In this document: one piece after another, positions 56,079 through 64,000 of the stretch
How the letters are laid out: every line of letters begins with the position of its first letter
Position numbering within the stretch: the first letter of the stretch is position 1
Source of the DNA: Oxalobacteraceae bacterium
GTDB taxonomy: Bacteria > Pseudomonadota > Gammaproteobacteria > Burkholderiales > Burkholderiaceae_D
Length of the DNA stretch: 64,000 bases
Reading direction: 5' to 3'
Assembly (NCBI GenBank): GCA_010024875.1
Contig: RGFZ01000001.1
Location: 1-64,000, forward strand
Notes under the pieces: generated by a model
The model's database searches: none
Seen by the model: the letters and a program-made list of their open reading frames with translations, nothing else
What the model was told of the DNA's origin: nothing
Position numbers and translations under genes: made by a program

Positions 56079-58226
56079 TTGCCCAGGAACTAGAAGTCAG
56101 TTTGCACATGGCCTTTGTTGAAGCCCGACAGGCGCGCCATGAATTCATCACCGTCGAGCACTTGTTGCTGGCACTGCTGGACAATCCGTCCGCGGCCGAA
56201 GTGCTGCGGGCCTGTGCGGTCAATATCGATGATCTGCGCAAGACGCTGACCAACTTCATTACCGACAACACGCCCACGGTGCCGGGCACCAGCGAAGTCG
56301 ACACGCAGCCGACACTCGGTTTCCAGCGCGTGATACAGCGCGCAATCATGCATGTACAGTCCGCCTCGAATGGCAAGAAGGAAGTGACTGGTGCGAATGT
56401 GCTAGTGGCAATCTTCGGCGAGAAAGACTCGCATGCGGTGTACTACCTGCATCAGCAGGGCGTCACACGTCTGGACGTAGTGAACTTCATCTCGCATGGT
56501 GTGCGCAAAGATCAGCAGTCAGAGCCACAAAAGGCTTCTGAGGGCGTGGAAGAAAGCCAGTCCGAAGGTCAGCAAAAAGAAAGCGCGCTGGACCAGTTCA
56601 CTCAGAACCTGAACAAGCTGGCAGCGGAAGGCAAGATCGATCCGCTGATCGGCCGTGAGTCGGAAGTCGAGCGGGTGATCCAGACACTTTGCCGCCGCCG
56701 CAAGAACAATCCGCTGCTGGTCGGCGAAGCGGGTGTGGGCAAGACCGCGATCGCTGAAGGCCTTGCATGGCGCGTAACGCAAGGCGATGTGCCTGAGATT
56801 CTCCAAAACGCTGTCGTGTATTCACTCGACATGGGCGCGCTGCTCGCGGGTACCAAGTACCGTGGCGATTTCGAGCAGCGGTTGAAAGCCGTACTCAAAC
56901 AGATGAAGGCTAATCCGAACGGTATTCTCTTTATCGATGAGATTCACACTATCATCGGTGCAGGCTCGGCATCGGGCGGTACGCTGGATGCGTCCAATCT
57001 ACTCAAGCCCGCGCTATCCAGTGGCCAGCTCAAATGCATTGGAGCGACTACCTTCACCGAGTTCCGTGGCGTATTCGAGAAAGACCATGCGCTATCCCGC
57101 CGCTTCCAGAAGATTGATGTCAACGAGCCGACGGTCGAGCAGACCATTCAGATCCTGCGCGGCTTGAAGTCCCGCTTTGAAGAGCACCACGGAGTCAAAT
57201 ATTCGGCGCTGGCGCTGACGACTGCGGCTGAGCTGTCCGCACGCTTCATCAATGATCGTCACCTGCCAGACAAGGCAATCGACGTAATCGATGAGGCAGG
57301 CGCGGCGCAGCGCATACTGCCTAAGTCCAAGCAAAAGAAAACTATCGGCAAGCCCGAAATCGAAGACATCGTATCGAAGATCGCGCGCATTCCTCCGGCA
57401 TCGGTCAATCAGGATGATCGTAGCAAGCTGCAAACTATCGATCGCGATCTGAAGAACGTTGTGTTCGGTCAGGATCCGGCCATTGAGGCACTGGCCTCGG
57501 CAATCAAGATGGCGCGTGCTGGTCTGGGCAAGACCGACAAGCCCATAGGATCCTTCCTGTTTTCCGGCCCGACCGGTGTCGGCAAGACCGAAGTCGCCAA
57601 GCAGCTTGCGTTCATACTCGGTATTGAGCTGATCCGCTTCGACATGTCCGAGTACATGGAGCGTCATGCGGTCAGCCGTCTGATGCACGCTGACGGACAA
57701 CAACGGTCGCAAGGCCGATTTCCGTAACGTGATCATCATCATGACCACCAACGCGGGTGCGGAAAGCCTGCAGAAACGCACGATGGGCTTCATGGACACC
57801 AAGCAGGCCGGTGATGAAATGGCCGACATCAAGCGCATGTTCACGCCGGAGTTCCGCAATCGTCTGGATGCGATTATCAGCTTCAAGGCGCTCGATGAGG
57901 AGATTATCCTGCGCGTGGTTGACAAGTTCCTGATGCAGCTGGAAGAGCAGCTGCATGAGAAGAAGGTCGAGGCAATCTTCAGTGATGGTCTGCGCAAGTT
58001 CCTTGGCGAGAAGGGTTTCGATCCTCTGATGGGTGCGCGTCCGATGTCGCGCCTGATTCAAGACATGATCCGCAAGGCACTGGCCGACGAACTGCTGTTC
58101 GGCAAACTGGTGTCCGGTGGCCGTGTCACCGTGGATCTCGACGACGACGACAATATCAAGCTCGAATTTGTCGAAGATGATACGCCGCCGCCGGCAGCGC
58201 CGCAGGAAACGGCGGAAGTTGAGTAA
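56075..58226 (+). pseudogene. clpA: ClpA, ATP-dependent Clp protease ATPase subunit, frame broken in the second AAA domain
   Basis: The N domain ([23 protein letters not shown]) and first AAA domain ([26 protein letters not shown]) are intact, as is the second Walker A (GPTGVGKTEVAKQLA). After YMERHAVSRL near 57680 the frame shifts and stops at 57727. Family sequence resumes one frame over at TLTDNNGRKADFRNV and continues to 58226. Roughly 49-50 residues are missing, including the pore loop (GYVG) and second Walker B (LLLDEIEKAH). So this is an out-of-frame deletion of about 148 bases. Biological loss or assembly error cannot be told apart here. Confidence 0.88.
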
Positions 58227-58249
58227 TCGCTTTGCAGCAGGTCAATAAC

Positions 58250-58277
58250 AAAACCCCTGTCCTCTGACAGGGGTTTT
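58250..58277 (+). terminator. Terminator after clpA
   Basis: AAAACCCCTGTC / GACAGGGGTTTT (58250-58261 and 58266-58277) with loop CTCT, followed by TGTTTTTC. Confidence 0.85.
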
Positions 58278-58298
58278 TGTTTTTCAGGAGGTTTTTTT

Positions 58299-58523
58299 CA
58301 AAGGGACACTCACTTAGTACAAAGTTTTTCAAAGGGACACTCACTTAGTACAAAGGGATAGTACAAAGAGTACAAAGGAGTACAAAGGGACACTAGTACA
58401 AAGGGACACTCACTTTGATTAAGTACAAAGGGACACTCACTTTGATTACATAGTGACTTGGCAAAAGAAAGTGAGTGTCCCTTTGTAAGGATGACTTGGT
58501 AGAGGAAAGTGAGTGTCCCTTTG
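58299..58523. repeat. Cluster of REP-like repeats (core CAAAGGGACACTCACTT)
   Basis: Full forward copies of the core at 58299-58315, 58330-58346, 58399-58415 and 58426-58442, and a truncated forward copy at 58383-58394. Inverted copies lie at 58468-58485 and 58506-58523. The pair 58426-58443 and 58468-58485 are 18-base exact reverse complements with a 24-base gap. A shorter unit, GTACAAAG, recurs between the cores, suggesting stepwise duplication and truncation. No REP transposase (RAYT) is in the window. The cluster ends eight bases before the stop of the M48-like gene. Confidence 0.85.
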
Positions 58524-58531
58524 TAAGAGGG

Positions 58532-59629
58532 TCAAGGAACGAGTGGTTTTTTCGCGGCCTGTTTTTGACGAATGTCTTTCACCGCAGTTTGCGCCAGGCC
58601 GCGTCGCTCTTCGGTCCACGGGTGCAGCGCGCTATAGCCGTTGCTCTGGTTTACCGGAGCGATCTCTGATAATTTTTGCGACATTTTCGATAAGTTCGAC
58701 GGGTCGTAACCAGCGCGTGCGAGCATGAATATCGCTAGCCTGTCGGCTTCCTGATCCATCTTGTCGGGCAGGGGTTTGATCCCACCGCTTCCGGCATAGC
58801 TGGCTGGTTCAGGCTTCAGAGCCAACAGGCTATCGATGACACCAGCGACCGTGGCTGCCTGCTGCAATTGCCGAGCATGCTGCAGCACATTATGCGCAAG
58901 CTCACGAGCGATGATCACCGCCACATCGTCATCAGCGGGTAATGCATCGAGCAGTCCGCGTGTGAGCATGATGCGCCGGCCATCCGCGTAGGCATTCACA
59001 TTCGGTGAATTGCCGATATCGATCGCGAAAGCGCAAGCCAGCGTCAGCGGGATCTGAAGGTCGACCGCTTGCCCGCGACGCAGTACCCGGACTCGAATAT
59101 CCGTGAGGTTCTTCAGCACGGGTGCCAGCAGTCTCGCTGTTTCGTTCTCGGCCTGCGGACCTTCGGGTATCGGGATGTCTTGTATCGTCTGCAGAATATC
59201 GCCACGCAACATGCCGGCCTTTTGAGCGCCGCTGCCTTCCAGCACCTGCATTACTTGCAGTCGCTCGTCGAGGGCCAGCGACTTGCGCGCGGAACCGGAC
59301 AGTTCTGACGGATACGAGTGCACATTTTTTGCAGTGAAGCCCAGTAGTGGCCTGGCCTGAGTCCGGCACAGCACTGCGTTTTTGGTAATTAAAGGTGCTG
59401 CTATGCGATAAACGCGCGCCTGTCGCATCATCAGTGCCTCCAGCGCGGAATCCCGTGCGGGGGTCACTTGGGCGGGAGTATGCGAGGCTGCGGTGGTTGA
59501 GGAGGGGGTGTGTGAGGCGGAGGGCGTTGAGCTTGTAACGGATGGGGAGCTTGAGGAGAGAGGTGGTGTGCTGCAGGCGCTCAGTAGTAGCGCCGCAAGC
59601 GGAGTTAGGATCAAGAACGCGCGACACAT
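58532..59629 (-). CDS. M48-like lipoprotein with PDZ-like insert and altered zinc motif
   Basis: 365 residues from the Met codon at 59629, with a lipobox (LAALLLSACSTPP) and a Ser/Thr/Pro-rich stretch. Residues near 125-185 look PDZ-like (VMQVLEGSGAQKAGMLRGDILQTI). The M48-type metalloprotease region follows. Where HExxH is expected it reads ARELAHNVLQHA: Arg replaces the first zinc-binding His (codon CGT). The later DQEADRLAIFMLARAGYD still carries the third-ligand glutamate. So it may be catalytically impaired or have chaperone-like use. Placed ten bases after dut. Confidence 0.78.
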   Translation of the reverse strand: MCRAFLILTPLAALLLSACSTPPLSSSSPSVTSSTPSASHTPSSTTAASHTPAQVTPARDSALEALMMRQARVYRIAAPLITKNAVLCRTQARPLLGFTAKNVHSYPSELSGSARKSLALDERLQVMQVLEGSGAQKAGMLRGDILQTIQDIPIPEGPQAENETARLLAPVLKNLTDIRVRVLRRGQAVDLQIPLTLACAFAIDIGNSPNVNAYADGRRIMLTRGLLDALPADDDVAVIIARELAHNVLQHARQLQQAATVAGVIDSLLALKPEPASYAGSGGIKPLPDKMDQEADRLAIFMLARAGYDPSNLSKMSQKLSEIAPVNQSNGYSALHPWTEERRGLAQTAVKDIRQKQAAKKPLVP

Positions 59630-59639
59630 TTTGCTTGGG

Positions 59640-60089
59640 TTATTTTTTGCCCGTGCTCCCGAAACCGCCTTCACCACGCTCGCTATCCTCGAATGAGTCA
59701 ACCACTCGGAATCCTACCTGTAACACGGGCACGATGACCAGCTGCGCGAGGCGCTCCATCGGATTCAGCACAAAGCTGGTGCTGCCGCGGTTCCAGGTAG
59801 ACACCATCAGCTCGCCCTGATAGTCCGAGTCTATCAATCCGACCAAGTTACCGAGCACGATGCCGTGCTTATGGCCCAAGCCGCTGCGTGGCAGGATCAT
59901 CGCCGCATAAGCGGGATCGGCGATGTGTATCGCAAGACCCGTGCGAATCAAGTGTGTACTGCCGGGCTGTAGCGTCAGCGGCGCATCAATACAGGCACGC
60001 AGATCCAGTCCGGCGCTGCCGGAGGTCGCATAGGTGGGCAATTGCTCCTGCATGCGCGGGTCGAGTATTTTTACGTCGATGGTTTTCAT
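59640..60089 (-). CDS. dut: Deoxyuridine 5'-triphosphate nucleotidohydrolase
   Basis: dUTPase of 149 residues with all five motifs: [45 protein letters not shown] and [12 protein letters not shown] at the C-terminus. Removes dUTP and supplies dUMP for thymidylate. The start overlaps the coaBC stop by ATGA, the usual pair. Confidence 0.96.
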   Translation of the reverse strand: MKTIDVKILDPRMQEQLPTYATSGSAGLDLRACIDAPLTLQPGSTHLIRTGLAIHIADPAYAAMILPRSGLGHKHGIVLGNLVGLIDSDYQGELMVSTWNRGSTSFVLNPMERLAQLVIVPVLQVGFRVVDSFEDSERGEGGFGSTGKK

Positions 60090-61291
60090 GCTGATGGTTT
60101 TCGGTATATTCGTTGTGCAATTTCTTTGATCAGAGTCTGCGCAAGCGCGTCTTTGCTAGCGCGCGGCAGTCGGTGATGGCCCTGCTCGTCGAACAGCACC
60201 AACTCGTTATCATCCTTGCCGAAGGTCTGGTGGCCGATGTTACCGACCAGTAGAGGAATATGTTTTTTCTCTCGCTTTGCGGCGCCATGCGCGAGCAAGT
60301 CTTCGGATTCAGCTGCGAAGCCGACGCAGTAAGGTGGCGAGGGTAGTGCGGCCACCGCCGCCAGAATGTCGGGGTTCTGTTCGAACTGCAATGAAGGTAT
60401 CTGGCCTTCCTGCTTCTTGATTTTTTGGCCGCTGACCGAGGCTACGCGCCAGTCGGCCACGGCAGCGACCGCGATGAACAGATCTTGCGCAGCGATCTGA
60501 GACATCACGGCATCATGCATCTCTCGCGCTGTTGTCACGGGTAGTAGCGTGACACTCGAAGGTCGGGGTAATGCGGTGGGGCCAGACACTAGCGTCACCT
60601 CGGCGCCCGCAGCTCGCGCGGCGCGCGCGATCGCAAAGCCCATCTTGCCCGATGAAAGATTGGTAATACCCCGAACCGGATCAATCGGCTCAAACGTCGG
60701 GCCGGCGGTGATCATGACTTTTTTACCCGCCAGCAGTTTCGGATGAAAGAAAGCGGACAAGTCTTCGAGCAGCTGCTCGGGTTCCATCATGCGGCCCAGC
60801 CCCGTCTCGCCACAGGCCTGATCGCCGGCCACCGGACCGAGCAGGCTCACGCCATCTTTGCGCAGCTGTTCGGCGTTACGCTGAGTGGCCGGGTTCTCCC
60901 ACATCTCGACATTCATCGCGGGAGCTACGAGCAAAGGCACAGTGGCGGGTCGTGCGAGACACAAGGTCGAGAGCAAATCATCTGCTGCACCATGCACTAG
61001 CTTACGCATGAAGTCGGCCGAGCAGGGTGCGATCAGAATCGCATCTGCGTCGCGCGACAGATCGATGTGCGCCATGTTGTTGGAGATGCGACTGTCCCAC
61101 TGGTCAGTATAGACCGGCTTGCCCGACAAGGCTTGCATCGTCACTGGGGTGATGAAGTGCCGGGATGCCTCGGTCATTACGACCTGCACGCTGGCGCCGG
61201 CTTTCACCAATCCACGCGCAAGCTCGGCGGCCTTGTAGCAGGCAATGCCACCAGTCAGCCCCAGCACAATTTTTTTGCCAGCGAGGTTCAT
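60086..61291 (-). CDS. coaBC: Bifunctional phosphopantothenoylcysteine decarboxylase/synthetase
   Basis: 401-residue enzyme for coenzyme A synthesis. The N-terminal flavin decarboxylase half has [16 protein letters not shown] and [17 protein letters not shown]; the synthetase half starts with [29 protein letters not shown] near residue 190. It precedes dut and follows lspA by 35 bases on the same strand. Confidence 0.95.
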   Translation of the reverse strand: MNLAGKKIVLGLTGGIACYKAAELARGLVKAGASVQVVMTEASRHFITPVTMQALSGKPVYTDQWDSRISNNMAHIDLSRDADAILIAPCSADFMRKLVHGAADDLLSTLCLARPATVPLLVAPAMNVEMWENPATQRNAEQLRKDGVSLLGPVAGDQACGETGLGRMMEPEQLLEDLSAFFHPKLLAGKKVMITAGPTFEPIDPVRGITNLSSGKMGFAIARAARAAGAEVTLVSGPTALPRPSSVTLLPVTTAREMHDAVMSQIAAQDLFIAVAAVADWRVASVSGQKIKKQEGQIPSLQFEQNPDILAAVAALPSPPYCVGFAAESEDLLAHGAAKREKKHIPLLVGNIGHQTFGKDDNELVLFDEQGHHRLPRASKDALAQTLIKEIAQRIYRKPSA

Positions 61292-61326
61292 GTTGTCCTT
61301 ATGTCCGGCGCGCGCAAAGCGAAGCC

Positions 61327-61806
61327 TCAGCGATTGACGCGACGAAATTCATCCAGCACAAACAGCAGTGCACCGACGGTGATCGCGCTGTCCGCCACGT
61401 TGAACGCTGGCCAGTGCCAGCCTGCGAGGTGGAAGTCCAGAAAATCGATCACATGGCCATAGGCTACACGATCAATCAGATTGCCGAGCGCACCCCCCAG
61501 AATCAGCGCCAGCGCCCAGCAAAACAGGCGCTGTCCGGGATGTCGTTTCAGCATCCACAGGATGAACAGTGAAGCAAGGACCGAGATACCGGTAAAGAAG
61601 TAGCGTTGCCATCCGGGTTGGTCGGAGAGGAAGCTGAACGCCGCCCCCTTGTTGTAGACCATGACCAGGTTGAAGAACGAGGTCACGGGATCCGATTGCC
61701 CATAAGCCAGCAAGCGCATCATGGTGATCTTGGTTAGCTGGTCTAGCAGCATCACAATGATCGCGATGCCGACCCAGATCATCATGCCGCCGAATTTTTT
61801 CGCCAT
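61327..61806 (-). CDS. lspA: Lipoprotein signal peptidase
   Basis: 159-residue inner-membrane aspartyl peptidase that cleaves prolipoproteins. Four hydrophobic helices; catalytic aspartates in [11 protein letters not shown] and FNVADSAIT. It lies 20 bases after ileS, the classic ileS-lspA pair. Confidence 0.96.
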   Translation of the reverse strand: MAKKFGGMMIWVGIAIIVMLLDQLTKITMMRLLAYGQSDPVTSFFNLVMVYNKGAAFSFLSDQPGWQRYFFTGISVLASLFILWMLKRHPGQRLFCWALALILGGALGNLIDRVAYGHVIDFLDFHLAGWHWPAFNVADSAITVGALLFVLDEFRRVNR

Positions 61807-61826
61807 AGTTTCTTTTGTCTCGTGCT

Positions 61827-64000
61827 TCAGGCGACGCGGCGCTGTTCGCCGCTGCCAAACAGGTTGGACGTACAGCGACCGCAGAGACCGGGATGATCAG
61901 CGTGCGAACCGACATCGGCGCGATAATGCCAGCAGCGCTCGCACTTTTTGTGCGCAGAGGCTCTGACCATCACTTTGTCGGCGGCAGCAGTCGCCGCTGG
62001 CACAACCGTCGCAGCTGAGGTGATCAGCACGAATTTCAGATCGTCCCCCAGACTTTGCAGTAGCGCGAGTTTGTCGCCACTTGCGTGGATTTCAACTTCG
62101 GCCTGCAGCGAAGAGCCGATCGCGCCGGACACGCGCACTTCCTCCAATTGTTTGAGTACCTCGGCGCGGATCGCCTGCAGCTGCTCGTATTTCGCCAGCA
62201 GCAGGTCGGCATCGCTGACCTCGGGCAGTGTATAGAAAGTCTGGGTGAAGATGGTCTCGCCCGAGGCTTGGTAGGCGTCTTCGTCGGTGAAGATCGCCCA
62301 GGCTTCCTCAACGGTGAACGACAGCACCGGTGCCATCAGCCGCAATAGCGACTGCGTGATATGCCAGATCGCGGTCTGAGCCGAGCGTCTAGCCTTTGAC
62401 TGAACACCGCTGGTATACAGCCGATCTTTCAGGATATCGAGATAAAAGCCTCCAAGGTCTTCCGAGCAGTACATCTGCAGCTTGGCGACCACCGGATGGA
62501 ATTCATACTCATTGAAATGCGCGCGGATCTCTGCTTGCAGCTGGTTCATGCGGGCGATCGCGTGGCGATCAATTTCCAGCAGTTCGCCGATGGCGACCGC
62601 ATCTTTGGAGGGATCGAAGTCTGAGGTGTTCGCCAGCAGGAAGCGCAGCGTGTTGCGAATACGACGATAGCTCTCCACCACACGCTTCAGAATCTCATCC
62701 GAGATCGACAGCTCGCCCGAGTAATCGGTGGCCGCGACCCACAGTCGCAGAATCTCCGCACCCAATGTATCTGATATTTTTTGTGGTGCGACCACATTGC
62801 CCTTGGACTTGGACATTTTCTTGCCTTCGCCATCGACAACGAAGCCATGAGTGAGCAGCGCTTTGTAAGGCGCGCAGCCATTGAGCATCGCTGAGGTCAG
62901 CAGCGATGAATGGAACCAGCCGCGATGTTGATCCGAGCCCTCGAGATACAGATCGGCAGGAAATTGCGATTCGGCCGCATGAGAACCGCGAAGTACGGTC
63001 TGGTGCGTTGTGCCGGAGTCGAACCACACATCTAGCGTGTCGCGGTTCTTCTCATAATGCGCGGCGTCAGCACCGAGGAAGCTGTTGATGTCGAGTGTGT
63101 GCCAGGCCTCAATACCGTGCTGCTCCACCAGTTTCGCTACCCTTTCGAGCAGTACCGGCGTATCGGGATGCAGCTCGCCGGTTTCCTTGTGCACGAAGAA
63201 GGCCATTGGCACCCCCCACTGACGCTGGCGCGACAGCGTCCAGTCCGGGCGGTTCGCGATCATGCCATGCAGTCGCGCCTTGCCCCAGTTCGGGAAGAAC
63301 CGCGTGGCTTCCACTGCGGCCAGTGCAGTCTCACGCAGCGATGCACCGCCGCTCTTCGGTGTCTTGTCCATGCTGGCGAACCATTGCGAGGTTGCGCGAT
63401 AGACGATCGGCGTTTTATGACGCCAGCAATGCATGTAGCTGTGGTCAAACATCACCAGCTTGAACAGGTGGCCGGCAGATTCCAGCGCCGCGCAGATAGG
63501 TTTGGATGCTTCCCAGATCGTCATCCCGCCAAACAGCGGCAGCGTTGATGCATAGCGACCATCACCCATCACCGGATTCAGGATTTCATCATCTTTCATG
63601 CCATGCGCCTTGCACGACGCGTAGTCATCCACGCCATACGCAGGCGAAGAATGCACGATACCGGTACCGGCATCAGTGGTCACATACTCGCCGAGAAAAA
63701 CGGGCGAGAAACGATCATAGCCGGAATCGGTTGCATGCAATGGGTGATGAAATTTCACCAGCGACAAGGCCTCGCCGTGACAAGTGGCAATGATCTTGCC
63801 CTGCATGCCGTAGCGCTGCAGGCAGCTCTCGACCAGATCTCTTGCGAGGATCAGCAGAACCGGTTCGCCATTGCGCTCGGTCTGTACCAGCGCATAGGTG
63901 ACCTCGGGATGCATGTTCAGTGCCTGGTTGGCAGGAATCGTCCAAGGCGTGGTGGTCCAGATCACCACATAGCCGTCGCCCGCAGGCAGCGCAGACAGGC
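61827..64000 (-). CDS. ileS: Isoleucyl-tRNA synthetase (5' end outside window)
   Basis: The C-terminal 724 residues of a roughly 950-residue class I synthetase; the frame is open to base 64000, so the HIGH region is off the edge. [14 protein letters not shown] (editing-domain entry), [15 protein letters not shown] and the C-terminal zinc cysteines [12 protein letters not shown] / [10 protein letters not shown] are visible. It is first of the ileS-lspA-coaBC-dut run. Confidence 0.97.
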   Translation of the reverse strand, partial: LSALPAGDGYVVIWTTTPWTIPANQALNMHPEVTYALVQTERNGEPVLLILARDLVESCLQRYGMQGKIIATCHGEALSLVKFHHPLHATDSGYDRFSPVFLGEYVTTDAGTGIVHSSPAYGVDDYASCKAHGMKDDEILNPVMGDGRYASTLPLFGGMTIWEASKPICAALESAGHLFKLVMFDHSYMHCWRHKTPIVYRATSQWFASMDKTPKSGGASLRETALAAVEATRFFPNWGKARLHGMIANRPDWTLSRQRQWGVPMAFFVHKETGELHPDTPVLLERVAKLVEQHGIEAWHTLDINSFLGADAAHYEKNRDTLDVWFDSGTTHQTVLRGSHAAESQFPADLYLEGSDQHRGWFHSSLLTSAMLNGCAPYKALLTHGFVVDGEGKKMSKSKGNVVAPQKISDTLGAEILRLWVAATDYSGELSISDEILKRVVESYRRIRNTLRFLLANTSDFDPSKDAVAIGELLEIDRHAIARMNQLQAEIRAHFNEYEFHPVVAKLQMYCSEDLGGFYLDILKDRLYTSGVQSKARRSAQTAIWHITQSLLRLMAPVLSFTVEEAWAIFTDEDAYQASGETIFTQTFYTLPEVSDADLLLAKYEQLQAIRAEVLKQLEEVRVSGAIGSSLQAEVEIHASGDKLALLQSLGDDLKFVLITSAATVVPAATAAADKVMVRASAHKKCERCWHYRADVGSHADHPGLCGRCTSNLFGSGEQRRVA

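Noticed and set aside
58299-58523. The repeat cluster as a CRISPR array
   Set aside because: Units occur in both orientations, spacing is irregular, there are no unique spacers of constant length and no cas genes.

Overview
The window looks like a chromosomal segment of a beta-proteobacterium, most probably Burkholderiales. The grounds are the phenylacetyl-CoA epoxidase operon with paaI and paaK, the gcdH-CaiB pair, the exbB-exbD-lpxK-trm112-kdsB-adk run, the clpS-clpA/cspA/icd neighbourhood and the ileS-lspA-coaBC-dut run. Family or genus cannot be fixed from the sequence alone. Nearly all of it is dense, ordinary chromosomal coding sequence. I see no phage, plasmid replication gene, transposase or CRISPR array.

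Layout. 1-5374: paaABCDE, paaI and paaK, the top of aerobic phenylacetate breakdown (paaA enters from the left edge). 5.4-10 kb: an odd Trp-type tRNA-like gene, a GNAT/FemAB-fold protein, a CHRD lipoprotein, a methyltransferase and a DUF2721 membrane protein. 10.5-16.2 kb: a branched-chain-type ABC transporter (livG broken, livF, livH, livM) followed by glutaryl-CoA dehydrogenase and a CaiB-type CoA transferase. 16.2-20.5 kb: a sulfide/sulfur cassette (SulP permease, a DUF442-SQR fusion, a persulfide-dioxygenase-like enzyme) driven from a perfectly palindromic double promoter. 20.6-29.2 kb: a PuuD-like membrane protein, xseA, the exbBD-lpxK-trm112-kdsB-adk run and the proton-pumping pyrophosphatase. 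29.3-40.6 kb: SDR, patatin, barstar, purN, rsmB, a PLD nuclease, an MscS channel, a desaturase, rpmG/rpmB, radC, fkpB-type PPIase and ispH.

40.6-47.3 kb: a second, intact livHMGF set; then, convergent with it, a low-GC gene whose product combines a ubiquitin-interacting-motif-like helix with an OTU-like Cys/His protease pattern; then a fumarylacetoacetate hydrolase family enzyme, a secreted cupin, a small secreted protein and tRNA-Arg(CCT). 47.5-55.4 kb: uup, sirB1-like, murJ, rpsT, DUF192, rluE, icd and cspA. 55.8-64 kb: clpS, clpA (reading frame broken by an internal deletion), a cluster of REP-like repeats, an M48-like lipoprotein with an altered zinc motif, dut, coaBC, lspA and ileS, which runs off the right edge.

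The genes tie together around degradation of aromatic and amino acids: uptake by Liv-type permeases, phenylacetyl-CoA formation and epoxidation, and glutaryl-CoA oxidation. The most unusual items are the OTU/UIM-like protein, the tRNA-Trp-like gene with shortened arms, the symmetric promoter of the sulfur cassette, the REP-like cluster, and two ATPase genes (livG, clpA) that each lost an essential conserved block by an out-of-frame deletion.
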